Below, one piece after another: positions 57,687 to 64,000 of a DNA stretch of 64,000 nucleotides. Below the pieces are notes generated by a model that saw only the letters and a list, made by a program, of their open reading frames with translations, ran no database searches and was not told the DNA's origin. Made by a program: the position numbers and the translations under genes. The DNA comes from Nocardia miyunensis NBRC 108239. GTDB lineage: Bacteria > Actinomycetota > Actinomycetes > Mycobacteriales > Mycobacteriaceae. Location of the stretch: the NCBI RefSeq assembly GCF_001613065.1, contig NZ_BDBQ01000009.1:102340-166339 (forward strand). The letters are read 5' to 3'. Each line of letters starts with the position of its first letter. The stretch's first letter is position 1.

Positions 57687-58757
57687 CTACACCGGCAAGC
57701 TGTGGATCAGGTCGACGGCGGCGGTGAGCGCGCCCGGATCGGTATCAGGCAGGACGCCGTGACCGAGGTTGAAGATATGGCCTGCCGCGCCGAGGGTGAT
57801 CGCCTCGTCCGCCTCGTGGGCGATGCGGCGCACCTCGCGCTCGAGCACCTCGGGCCCGGCGAACAGCGTGGCGGGATCGAGGTTGCCCTGCAACGCCTTT
57901 CCGGGGCCGACGCGGCGCACGGCCTCGGTCAGCGGGACGCGCCAGTCCACGCCGACCACATCGGCTCCGGCCTCGCCCATCGCGCCGAGCAGTTCCCCGG
58001 TGCCGACGCCGAAGTGGATGCGCGGCACGCCGGGTCCGGCAATCGCGGCGACCTCGGCGAAGACCCGCTCCGAGTGCGGCAGGACGAATTCGCGGTACTG
58101 CGCCAGCGAGAGCGCACCCGCCCAGGAGTCGAACAACTGCATCGCGTCCACCCCGGCGGCCAGCTGCGCGCGCAGGAATTCGATGGTGATATCGGTGAGC
58201 ACACCGAGGAGCTCGTGCCAGATGTCCGGTTCGGCGAGCATCATGGCCTTGGTCCGCTCATGATTCTTACTGGGCCCGCCCTCGACCAGATACGACGCGA
58301 GAGTGAAAGGGGCACCGGCGAATCCGATCAACGGAGTGTCGCCGAGCTCGCCTACCAGCAGCCGCACCCCCTCGGCGATCGCACCGACCTCCTCGTGCCG
58401 CAGCCGCGGCAGCGCCCGCACATCGGCGGTCGAGCGCACCGGATCGGCCACCACCGGTCCCACACCCGACACGATGTCCAGGTCGATCCCGGCCGCCTTG
58501 AGCGGAACGACGATGTCGGAGTACAAGATCGCCGCATCCACACCGTGCCGCCGAACCGGCTGCATGGTGATCTCACAGACCAGCTCCGGATCGAAACAGG
58601 ATTCGAGCATGCCGACCCCGGCACGCACCTCGCGGTACTCCGGAAGCGACCGCCCGGCCTGTCGCATGAACCAGACGGGACGCCGCTTCGGGCTCGCCCC
58701 GGTAGCGGCGGCGAGAAGCGGTGCGTCGGACAACCGGCGGCGTGTTGGTGTGCTCAT
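57687..58757 (-). CDS. hemE: Uroporphyrinogen decarboxylase
   Basis: 356 residues. HemE decarboxylates uroporphyrinogen III to coproporphyrinogen III. Diagnostic: [20 protein letters not shown] near the N-terminus (the RQAGR motif), [20 protein letters not shown] with the catalytic Asp, [20 protein letters not shown], and [11 protein letters not shown] plus [16 protein letters not shown] text near the C-terminus. A leaderless-type promoter (TACGAT, 7 nt) selects ATG 58757; the ATG 9 nt upstream overlaps the -10 box. First of the hemE-hemY-hemQ series. Confidence 0.94.
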   Translation of the reverse strand: MSTPTRRRLSDAPLLAAATGASPKRRPVWFMRQAGRSLPEYREVRAGVGMLESCFDPELVCEITMQPVRRHGVDAAILYSDIVVPLKAAGIDLDIVSGVGPVVADPVRSTADVRALPRLRHEEVGAIAEGVRLLVGELGDTPLIGFAGAPFTLASYLVEGGPSKNHERTKAMMLAEPDIWHELLGVLTDITIEFLRAQLAAGVDAMQLFDSWAGALSLAQYREFVLPHSERVFAEVAAIAGPGVPRIHFGVGTGELLGAMGEAGADVVGVDWRVPLTEAVRRVGPGKALQGNLDPATLFAGPEVLEREVRRIAHEADEAITLGAAGHIFNLGHGVLPDTDPGALTAAVDLIHSLPV

Positions 58758-58770
58758 CACCGCCATCGTA
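58758..58770 (-). promoter_or_regulatory. -10 box of a leaderless transcript (TACGAT, 7-nt spacer)
   Basis: On the minus strand TACGAT (58770-58765) stands 7 nt before ATG 58757 of hemE. Confidence 0.55.
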
Positions 58771-58897
58771 TGCGACACCCCGCTCCTACCCAGGTCCCGG
58801 AGGCAACAACATCCCATCCGGCCTATACCAGCAACACCAGCCTCAACTCGGACACACCCGACCTCGTTGTCCGAATGCAACCCGGTTTGCGGGGAGC

Positions 58898-58945
58898 CAT
58901 CGGGGCGCAGCGAACCCGCCGCAGGGAAGCGGAGGCCGAAATACG
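58898..58945. repeat. Interspersed repeat copy shared with 42.47-42.52 kb
   Basis: GGGGCGCAGCGAACCCGCCG followed by CAGGGAAGCGGAGGCCGAAA and TAC matches the end of the second tandem copy near 42480-42523 at most positions over about 42 bp. It lies in the 234-bp gap between hemE and the DUF3000 gene, just upstream of the latter. The echA15-type gene found here in M. tuberculosis is absent. Confidence 0.7.
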
Positions 58946-58978
58946 GCGCGCCTCCGGTCTTGCCGGGGGGTTCGGGGA

Positions 58979-58991
58979 TAGGTTCACATTC
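58979..58991 (+). promoter_or_regulatory. -10 box of a leaderless transcript (TAGGTT, 7-nt spacer)
   Basis: TAGGTT (58979-58984) lies 7 nt before GTG 58992 of the DUF3000 gene. Confidence 0.5.
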
Positions 58992-59630
58992 GTGACACCG
59001 CTCGACTTCCGCGACGGCGCCGCACCGACCCCGGGCCCAGCCGGCGAACCCGCCCAGTTTCGCGCCGCGGTCGATGCGATGGGCACCGCTTCCGTGCACC
59101 CCCGGATCGAGCTTGCACCGATTCGGCCGCCGCAACGCCTGGCCCCGTACTCCTACGCCATCGGCGCCGAAGTCACGCACCCGGACACCAACGTGATCCC
59201 GGTCGATTCCGAGGACGACGCATTCGGCCGGTTGATCCTGCTACACGATCCGAACGGCCAGGACGCCTGGCACGGGGTGTTCCGGCTCGTCGCCTATATC
59301 CAGGCCGACATCGATGCGGCGCTGGCCGGGGATCCGCTGCTGCCGGAGGTGGCCTGGAGCTGGCTGGTGGACGCGCTGGAATCGCGCGGGGAGTCCTTCA
59401 CCGCGCTGGGCGGCACGGTCACCTCCACCAGTTCGATCCGGTACGGCGATATCGCCGGGCCGCCGCGGGCCTATCAGCTAGAGTTGCGCGCCTCCTGGAC
59501 GGTGGACTCCACCGAGCTCGCACCGCACGTCGAGGCATTCTGCGAAGTGCTGGCCTATGCGGCCGGTTTGCCGCCCGCGGGCATCACCCATTTGCCTCCG
59601 CGTCCGCAGAATACCGACGACCAGTTCTGA
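58992..59630 (+). CDS. DUF3000-family conserved protein (Rv2680 homologue)
   Basis: 212 residues, cytosolic. The conserved text [40 protein letters not shown] and [15 protein letters not shown] identifies the DUF3000 family, actinobacteria-specific, function unknown. It sits between hemE and the RNase D-like gene as in M. tuberculosis (Rv2680). The GTG start is set by the leaderless-type promoter; a much longer open frame upstream, antisense to hemE, is not real. The RNase D-like gene follows after 23 bp. Confidence 0.85.
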   Translation: MTPLDFRDGAAPTPGPAGEPAQFRAAVDAMGTASVHPRIELAPIRPPQRLAPYSYAIGAEVTHPDTNVIPVDSEDDAFGRLILLHDPNGQDAWHGVFRLVAYIQADIDAALAGDPLLPEVAWSWLVDALESRGESFTALGGTVTSTSSIRYGDIAGPPRAYQLELRASWTVDSTELAPHVEAFCEVLAYAAGLPPAGITHLPPRPQNTDDQF

Positions 59631-59653
59631 CCGGCGACGTAGAGTTCTGGGCT

Positions 59654-60952
59654 ATGTCAGTTGCCGACGAATCCGCGAAATTCCAGGGTGAGGACCGGGA
59701 CGATGCCGCCGTCCCGTTGCTCGAACCCGCCGAGGGCGTGCCCCCGGTCACGGATACGGCGCGGGCCGTCGAAGAGGTCGCGGCGCGATTGGCCGCCGGT
59801 ACCGGACCACTGGCGGTGGACGCCGAGCGCGCCTCGGGCTTCCGCTATTCCAATCGCGCCTATCTGATTCAGTTGCGCCGCAAGGGTTCCGGCACCGTGC
59901 TCATCGATCCGATTCCGGTGACCGATGCGCTGGGGCCGCTGGCGGAGGCGATCAACGATCTGGAATGGGTACTGCATTCGGCCGATCAGGACCTACCCGG
60001 GCTGGCCGAACTCGGTTTACACCCGGCGAGGTTGTTCGACACCGAATTGGGCGGGCGTCTGGCCGGATTCGAGCGGGTGGGCCTGGCCGCGATGGTGGAC
60101 AAATTACTCGGCCGCGAGTTGCGCAAGGGGCACGGAGCTGCGGATTGGTCGACCCGTCCGCTGCCCGCCGACTGGCTGAACTACGCCGCACTCGATGTGG
60201 AACTGCTGCTGGAACTGCGCGACGCGGTCGCCGAATCACTCCGCGAGCAGGGCAAATTCGATTGGGCCGCACAGGAATTCGAGCACGTCCGAACGATCGA
60301 GCCCAGCGCGCCGAAGCCGGATCGGTGGCGGCGCACCTCGGGCATCCACACCCTGCGCCGCCCGCGCCAGCTCGCGGTGGTGCGCGAGTTATGGGCCACC
60401 CGTGACGATCTGGCCAGAAACCGGGACATCGCCCCCGCGCGGATCCTGCCGGATTCGGCGATCGTCGCCGCGGCGGCCGCGGATCCGAAGAACATCGCCG
60501 CCCTGCGCGCCCTGCCGGTCTTCGGCGGCCCCCGCCAGCGCCGGTACTCCCGGGACTGGCTCGGTGCGGTGGAACGCGCACGCGCCCTGCCCGATTCGGA
60601 ACTTCCCCCCCTCAGCCAGCCCTTCGACGGCCCGCCGCCGGTGAACCGCTGGGAGCGGCGCGATCCGGTCGCCTCGGCCCGGCTCACCGCCGCCCGCGCC
60701 GCCATGGGCGAGCTGTCGACGCGCTATTCGGTTCCGGTGGAGAATCTGCTGACCCCCGACCTGCTGCGCCGCCTCTGCTGGGACGGGCTGCCCGAATTCC
60801 GTTCCGGCACAGTACCGGACGACCCGGCTCGCGCCATCGACGACTATCTGACCGCCTGCGGGGCCCGGCCCTGGCAGCGCGAACTGGATGTGGCTCCCCT
60901 GGCCGCGGCCCTGTTCGCCACCGAGCCCGCACCGCCCGCCCGCGACCGATGA
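59654..60952 (+). CDS. RNase D-like 3'-5' exonuclease with HRDC domain (Rv2681 homologue)
   Basis: 432 residues. The exonuclease domain shows LAVDAERASGFRYSNRAYLI (first acidic motif, D-A-E), LEWVLHSADQDLPGLAELGL (second Asp), and LNYAALDVELLLELRD (third motif, Y..LD). A C-terminal HRDC-like region follows, around RALPVFGGPRQRRYSRDWLG. Proteins of this type trim structured RNA such as tRNA precursors. TAGAGT (59640-59645) 8 nt before the ATG suggests a leaderless promoter; it may also be read through from the DUF3000 gene. Convergent with dxs across a strong hairpin. Confidence 0.87.
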   Translation: MSVADESAKFQGEDRDDAAVPLLEPAEGVPPVTDTARAVEEVAARLAAGTGPLAVDAERASGFRYSNRAYLIQLRRKGSGTVLIDPIPVTDALGPLAEAINDLEWVLHSADQDLPGLAELGLHPARLFDTELGGRLAGFERVGLAAMVDKLLGRELRKGHGAADWSTRPLPADWLNYAALDVELLLELRDAVAESLREQGKFDWAAQEFEHVRTIEPSAPKPDRWRRTSGIHTLRRPRQLAVVRELWATRDDLARNRDIAPARILPDSAIVAAAAADPKNIAALRALPVFGGPRQRRYSRDWLGAVERARALPDSELPPLSQPFDGPPPVNRWERRDPVASARLTAARAAMGELSTRYSVPVENLLTPDLLRRLCWDGLPEFRSGTVPDDPARAIDDYLTACGARPWQRELDVAPLAAALFATEPAPPARDR

Positions 60953-60970
60953 GAACGCGGCTGACCAGCT

Positions 60971-60995
60971 GACAAGGCCGACCGTTCGGCTTGTC
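60971..60995. terminator. Bidirectional hairpin terminator between RNase D-like gene and dxs
   Basis: GACAAG-G-CCGA (60971-60981) pairs with TCGGCTTGTC (60986-60995): a 10-bp stem with a single bulged G and loop CCGT. It lies in the 98-bp gap between the two convergent genes. A second, weaker CGGGGC/GCCCCG hairpin follows near 61015-61036. Confidence 0.75.
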
Positions 60996-61050
60996 CCGGA
61001 CGGTGCGGTTGCGGCGGGGCCGTGCTCGTGCCCCGTCGCGGACCGGCTGC

Positions 61051-62940
61051 TCAGACCCCGCCCAGCCAGGCGGTGATGCGCTGCGCGATGTCGGGGGCGG
61101 TGAGGCCGAGCTCCGTGTGGATCTGCGCCCGGGAGGCGTGGTCCAGGAACCGTTGCGGCACACCGATATCGCGAGTGGGCACGTCGATTCCGCCGGCGCG
61201 CAACCGCGCGGAGACCGTGGAGCCGATGCCGCCGTGCACGCCGCCGTCCTCCAGGGTGACCACCAGGCGGTAGTTCTCGGCCAGTTTCATGACGGTGTCC
61301 GAAACCGGCAGGACCCAGCGCGGATCCACGACGGTCACCGAAATCCCTTCCGGCGCCAGCAGATCCGCGACCTGCGTCGCGGTCCGCGCGAAGGGACCGA
61401 CCGCGACCAGCAGGACGTCACCGTGCACGGTCTGCGCCGAACCGCCCTCGGGCATCCGCAGCACGTCGACCCCGTCCAGCCGCTCCACCGCGGAGATGTC
61501 CTCGGCGACAGGGCCTTTGGGGAATCGCAGCACGGTCGGGCCGTCGGCGACGGCGAGCGCCTCGGCCAATTCCTCCCGCAACGTCGCCGCATCACGGGGC
61601 GCGGCGACCCGGATGCCGGGCACGATGCCCAGCACCGACAGATCCCACATGCCGTTGTGGCTGGCGCCGTCGTCACCGGTGACACCGGCGCGGTCCAGTA
61701 CGAGCGTCACCGGCAGCTTCAGCAGTGCGACGTCCATCACCAGCTGATCGAACGCGCGGTTCAGGAAGGTGGAGTAGATCGCCACGACCGGATGCATCCC
61801 GCCCAGCGCCAGACCGGCCGCCGAGGTGACCGCGTGCTGTTCGGCGATGCCGACGTCGAACATCCGATCCGGGAAACGCTCCCCGAACGGGGTCAGCCCC
61901 GTCGGACCGGGCATGGCCGCGGTGATGGCCACCACGTCCTCGCGCTGTTCGGCCTGACGGATCAGCTCCTCGGAGAAGACCGAGGTCCAGCCGACCGAAC
62001 TGCCGCCCTTGGGCTTCCCGGTCTCGGGGTCGATCGAGCCGATCGAATGCATCTGATCGGCCTCGTGGTCCTCGGCGGGTTGATAGCCGCGGCCCTTCTG
62101 CGTCACCACGTGCACCACGACCGGACCGCCGAAATCCTTGGCGCGCCGGAACGCGGCCTCGAGTGCGACGGTGTCGTGGCCGTCCACCGGACCGAAATAT
62201 TTCAGGCCAAGATCGCTGAACAGCTCCTGCGGCGCGACGGCGTCCTTGATCCCGGCCTTGAGCGCGTGCAGCATCGAGTAGGCCGAGCCGCCGACCCTCG
62301 GAATCCCCTGCACGAACCGTTTGGTCGCGTCGAGGGCCTGTTCGTAGGCGGGCTGCATGCGTAGTGCGCCGAGCCGATCGGCCAGGCCGCCGATGGTGGG
62401 CGAATAGGATCGGCCGTTGTCGTTGACGACGATCACCACCGAGCGGTCCTGCCCGGCGGCGATATTGTTCAGCGCCTCCCAGCACATGCCGCCGGTGAGC
62501 GCGCCGTCGCCGACCACCGCGACGACGTGGCGGCGCTGTTTGGTCAGCGCGAACGCCTTCGCCAGACCGTCGGCGTAGGACAGCGAGGCCGAGGCGTGCG
62601 AGGACTCGACCCAGTCGTGCGCGCTCTCGACGCGGCTGGGATAGCCCGACAGGCCGCCCTGTTTGCGTAGCCGGTCGAAGCAGTCCTTGCGGCCGGTGAG
62701 CATTTTGTGCACGTAGGCCTGGTGGCCGGTGTCGAAGATGATCGGGTCGGCCGGGGAGTCGAAGATCCTGTGCAGCGCGATGGTCATCTCCACCACGCCC
62801 AGGTTCGGCCCCAGATGGCCGCCGGTCACCGCGACCTTCTGGACCAGGAACTCACGAATCTCCCGCGCCAGCTCACTCAATTCCGGTGCCGTCAGCCGGC
62901 GCAGGTCCTCGGGCGTCTCGACCCGGGAAAGCACTCCCAC
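61051..62940 (-). CDS. dxs: 1-deoxy-D-xylulose-5-phosphate synthase
   Basis: 629-residue thiamine diphosphate enzyme, first step of the MEP isoprenoid pathway (pyruvate plus glyceraldehyde 3-phosphate). Domain [36 protein letters not shown] and the ThDP motif [20 protein letters not shown] ending in NDN. Domain II has the Glu-containing [20 protein letters not shown]; domain III has [16 protein letters not shown] and the C-terminal [13 protein letters not shown]. All hallmarks are intact and length is standard. Isoprenoids feed decaprenyl-phosphate for the AftC substrate and menaquinone. GTG start with AGGGAG upstream. Matches Rv2682c. Confidence 0.95.
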   Translation of the reverse strand: MGVLSRVETPEDLRRLTAPELSELAREIREFLVQKVAVTGGHLGPNLGVVEMTIALHRIFDSPADPIIFDTGHQAYVHKMLTGRKDCFDRLRKQGGLSGYPSRVESAHDWVESSHASASLSYADGLAKAFALTKQRRHVVAVVGDGALTGGMCWEALNNIAAGQDRSVVIVVNDNGRSYSPTIGGLADRLGALRMQPAYEQALDATKRFVQGIPRVGGSAYSMLHALKAGIKDAVAPQELFSDLGLKYFGPVDGHDTVALEAAFRRAKDFGGPVVVHVVTQKGRGYQPAEDHEADQMHSIGSIDPETGKPKGGSSVGWTSVFSEELIRQAEQREDVVAITAAMPGPTGLTPFGERFPDRMFDVGIAEQHAVTSAAGLALGGMHPVVAIYSTFLNRAFDQLVMDVALLKLPVTLVLDRAGVTGDDGASHNGMWDLSVLGIVPGIRVAAPRDAATLREELAEALAVADGPTVLRFPKGPVAEDISAVERLDGVDVLRMPEGGSAQTVHGDVLLVAVGPFARTATQVADLLAPEGISVTVVDPRWVLPVSDTVMKLAENYRLVVTLEDGGVHGGIGSTVSARLRAGGIDVPTRDIGVPQRFLDHASRAQIHTELGLTAPDIAQRITAWLGGV

Positions 62941-63395
62941 CGCTATCGCTCCCTACTCCGGAGGTGTCGTCTGTTCCGAACAGTCTACGGAGCCATCCGG
63001 GGAACCGATGACCGGAACAGCGACCTGCCCGCGACACACCGGCGATCCGTTGGCTGCGTCACACCGGATTCGACGCCGACGAGAGGCGCGGCCCGGACGA
63101 AGCGGACACGGCGGGATCACTGCTCACGTACAGGATCACGCACCGCCGCACCGAGACACCGAGGTGACCCGATCACCGAAGCGACGCACTTCACACTTTC
63201 GGCTCGTCGTCGACACGCGGCGGCCCTGCCGACCAGACAGTGCGCCGCTGCCGCGCACACCGATCCGCACCGGCCGGGCCGTGACCACCGACAGCTTGCG
63301 CACCGCGTGACCGGACGTATGCCGCGACCGCGAACACCGGTCCGCGCCACCGGAATCGACGGCCGCGTACGCGACGACGGTCGAGCGGGACACGC
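62941..63395. other. Intergenic region upstream of dxs
   Basis: 455 bp between the dxs start and the 3' end of the RNA methyltransferase gene. It holds the dxs promoter near 62971-62990. Frames of up to 90 codons exist on both strands but are Arg/Pro-rich and show no domain or ribosome binding site. The genes Rv2683-Rv2688 found here in M. tuberculosis are absent. Confidence 0.5.
62971..62987 (-). promoter_or_regulatory. dxs promoter -10 (TAGACT) next to palindrome CTGTTC-N-GAACAG
   Basis: On the minus strand TAGACT (62987-62982) is a good -10 and is followed directly by the 13-bp palindrome (62971-62983) covering the expected transcription start, about 35 nt upstream of GTG 62940. A regulator binding there would block dxs transcription. 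Confidence 0.45.
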
Positions 63396-64000
63396 TCAGG
63401 CCTCGAGCGGTTCGAGCAGCGCCAGACATTCGACGTGATGTGTGGCGGGGAAGGCATCGAAGGCGCGCAGGCGGGTGGGTGCGTAGCCGTGCGCGCGGTA
63501 GAGCGAGATGTCGCGGGCGAAAGCCGCGGGATCGCAACCGATGTGCACGATGCGCGCGGGCCGGGCTGCGGTCAGCGGGGTGATCACCGTCTTGCCCGCA
63601 CCGGCTCGCGGCGGGTCCAGGACCACGACATCCGGCGCGGCACGGGTGATTCCGTCGCTGAGCCAGCGTTCGACGCGCTGCGCGTCCAGGCTCACCCACG
63701 GCAGGTCGGCGAGCGCGGCGGAACCGTCCGCCACGGCCGTCCGCGCCGACTCGACACCGGACACCGCGCCGTTCGACCCCACCGCGGACCCGATCCGCGC
63801 GGCGAAAACACCTGCGCCGCAGTATAGATCCCAGGCCCGCATCCCCGGCGACGGATCCGCCCACTCCGCGACGACATCCGAATAGCATTGCGCCGCACCG
63901 CGATGCGGCTGCCAGAACCCGGCCGCCGAAACCTCCCACCGGCGCCCGGCCACATACTGCACGGCCCGGCCGGTTCCCTCGACGATCCGCTCGTGCCGTG
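63396..64000 (-). CDS. RlmD/TrmA-family class I RNA (uracil-5) methyltransferase, 3' part (Rv2689c-like)
   Basis: The frame stays open to the right edge of the window, so the N-terminus (normally a TRAM domain and possibly an Fe-S site) is outside. The visible part has the SAM-binding strand MRAWDLYCGAGVFAARIGSA, the conserved VVVLDPPRAGAGKTVITPLT (Asp-Pro-Pro-Arg) and VHIGCDPAAFARDISLYRAH, where the Cys of G-C-D-P is the catalytic nucleophile, ending AFDAFPATHHVECLALLEPL. These are all signatures of 5-methyluridine methyltransferases acting on tRNA or 23S rRNA. An in-frame GTG at 63962 is internal, not the start. Confidence 0.88.
   Translation of the reverse strand, partial: RHERIVEGTGRAVQYVAGRRWEVSAAGFWQPHRGAAQCYSDVVAEWADPSPGMRAWDLYCGAGVFAARIGSAVGSNGAVSGVESARTAVADGSAALADLPWVSLDAQRVERWLSDGITRAAPDVVVLDPPRAGAGKTVITPLTAARPARIVHIGCDPAAFARDISLYRAHGYAPTRLRAFDAFPATHHVECLALLEPLEA

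Noticed and set aside
62971..62983. LexA/SOS box upstream of dxs
   Set aside because: The spacing of one base between half-sites does not match the mycobacterial LexA motif with four bases between GAAC and GTTC halves.
1..64000. tRNA, rRNA, CRISPR, insertion sequences, prophage
   Set aside because: Looked for T-loop-like GGTTCGA contexts, regularly spaced short repeats, transposase motifs and phage genes; the few GGTTCGA words are in coding or plain intergenic sequence and nothing folded as a tRNA.

Overview
The window is high-GC actinobacterial DNA, most likely from Nocardia or a close relative in the mycolic-acid group (Mycobacteriales). The evidence is an AftC-type arabinofuranosyltransferase, an MptpB-like secreted phosphatase, F420/LLM enzymes, many GTG and TTG starts, and a gene order from about 47.9 kb to the right edge that follows M. 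tuberculosis Rv2670c-Rv2682c (zapE-like, ribD-like, secreted hydrolase, aftC, msrB, hemQ, hemY, hemE, DUF3000, RNase D-like, dxs), then an Rv2689c-type RNA methyltransferase. The assignment rests on recalled families and synteny; no database search was run.

Layout. 0-7.5 kb: the 3' part of a MerR-sliding clamp fusion gene and a small partner, an epoxide hydrolase, an acyl-CoA dehydrogenase with a convergent TetR, a TIGR00027 methyltransferase, MarR and an MFS exporter. 7.5-11.8 kb: LysR, an ECF41 sigma factor divergent from a DoxX gene that has an ECF41-like promoter, an HTH-PASTA protein and a beta-lactamase-fold secreted protein. 11.8-15.9 kb: a tryptophan-to-anthranilate (kynurenine) cluster of PaaX-type regulator, kynU, a frameshifted kynA and a divergent formamidase-like hydrolase. 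15.9-23.8 kb: LLM oxidoreductase, AurF-like diiron oxygenase, two TetRs, an ABC1/UbiB kinase, a PucR regulator and a P-loop kinase. 24.0-28.5 kb: an organosulfur uptake operon (ABC transporter plus NtaA/DszA-type monooxygenase) behind a 25-codon cysteine leader peptide, which is the clearest regulatory system in the window.

28.7-46.8 kb is accessory: a DUF4185 protein, a CoA-transferase, GntR-MFS, DUF2000/AraC, a GT39-type membrane glycosyltransferase, a FadB2-like dehydrogenase, an alpha/beta hydrolase, an ArsR/MFS pair with palindromic operators, a 115-bp tandem repeat followed by a sigma-region-4-like/degenerate PD-(D/E)XK protein, and a convergent CoiA-like membrane-anchored protein. From 47 kb onward come the phosphatase and the conserved chromosomal block. 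That block is interrupted after msrB by a doxX/hxlR cassette and a second msrB 3' end.

Across the window at least 14 genes have a TANNNT -10 box 6-8 nt before the initiation codon, the pattern of leaderless transcripts. I used this to choose many starts. No tRNA, rRNA, CRISPR array, insertion sequence or prophage gene was recognised.
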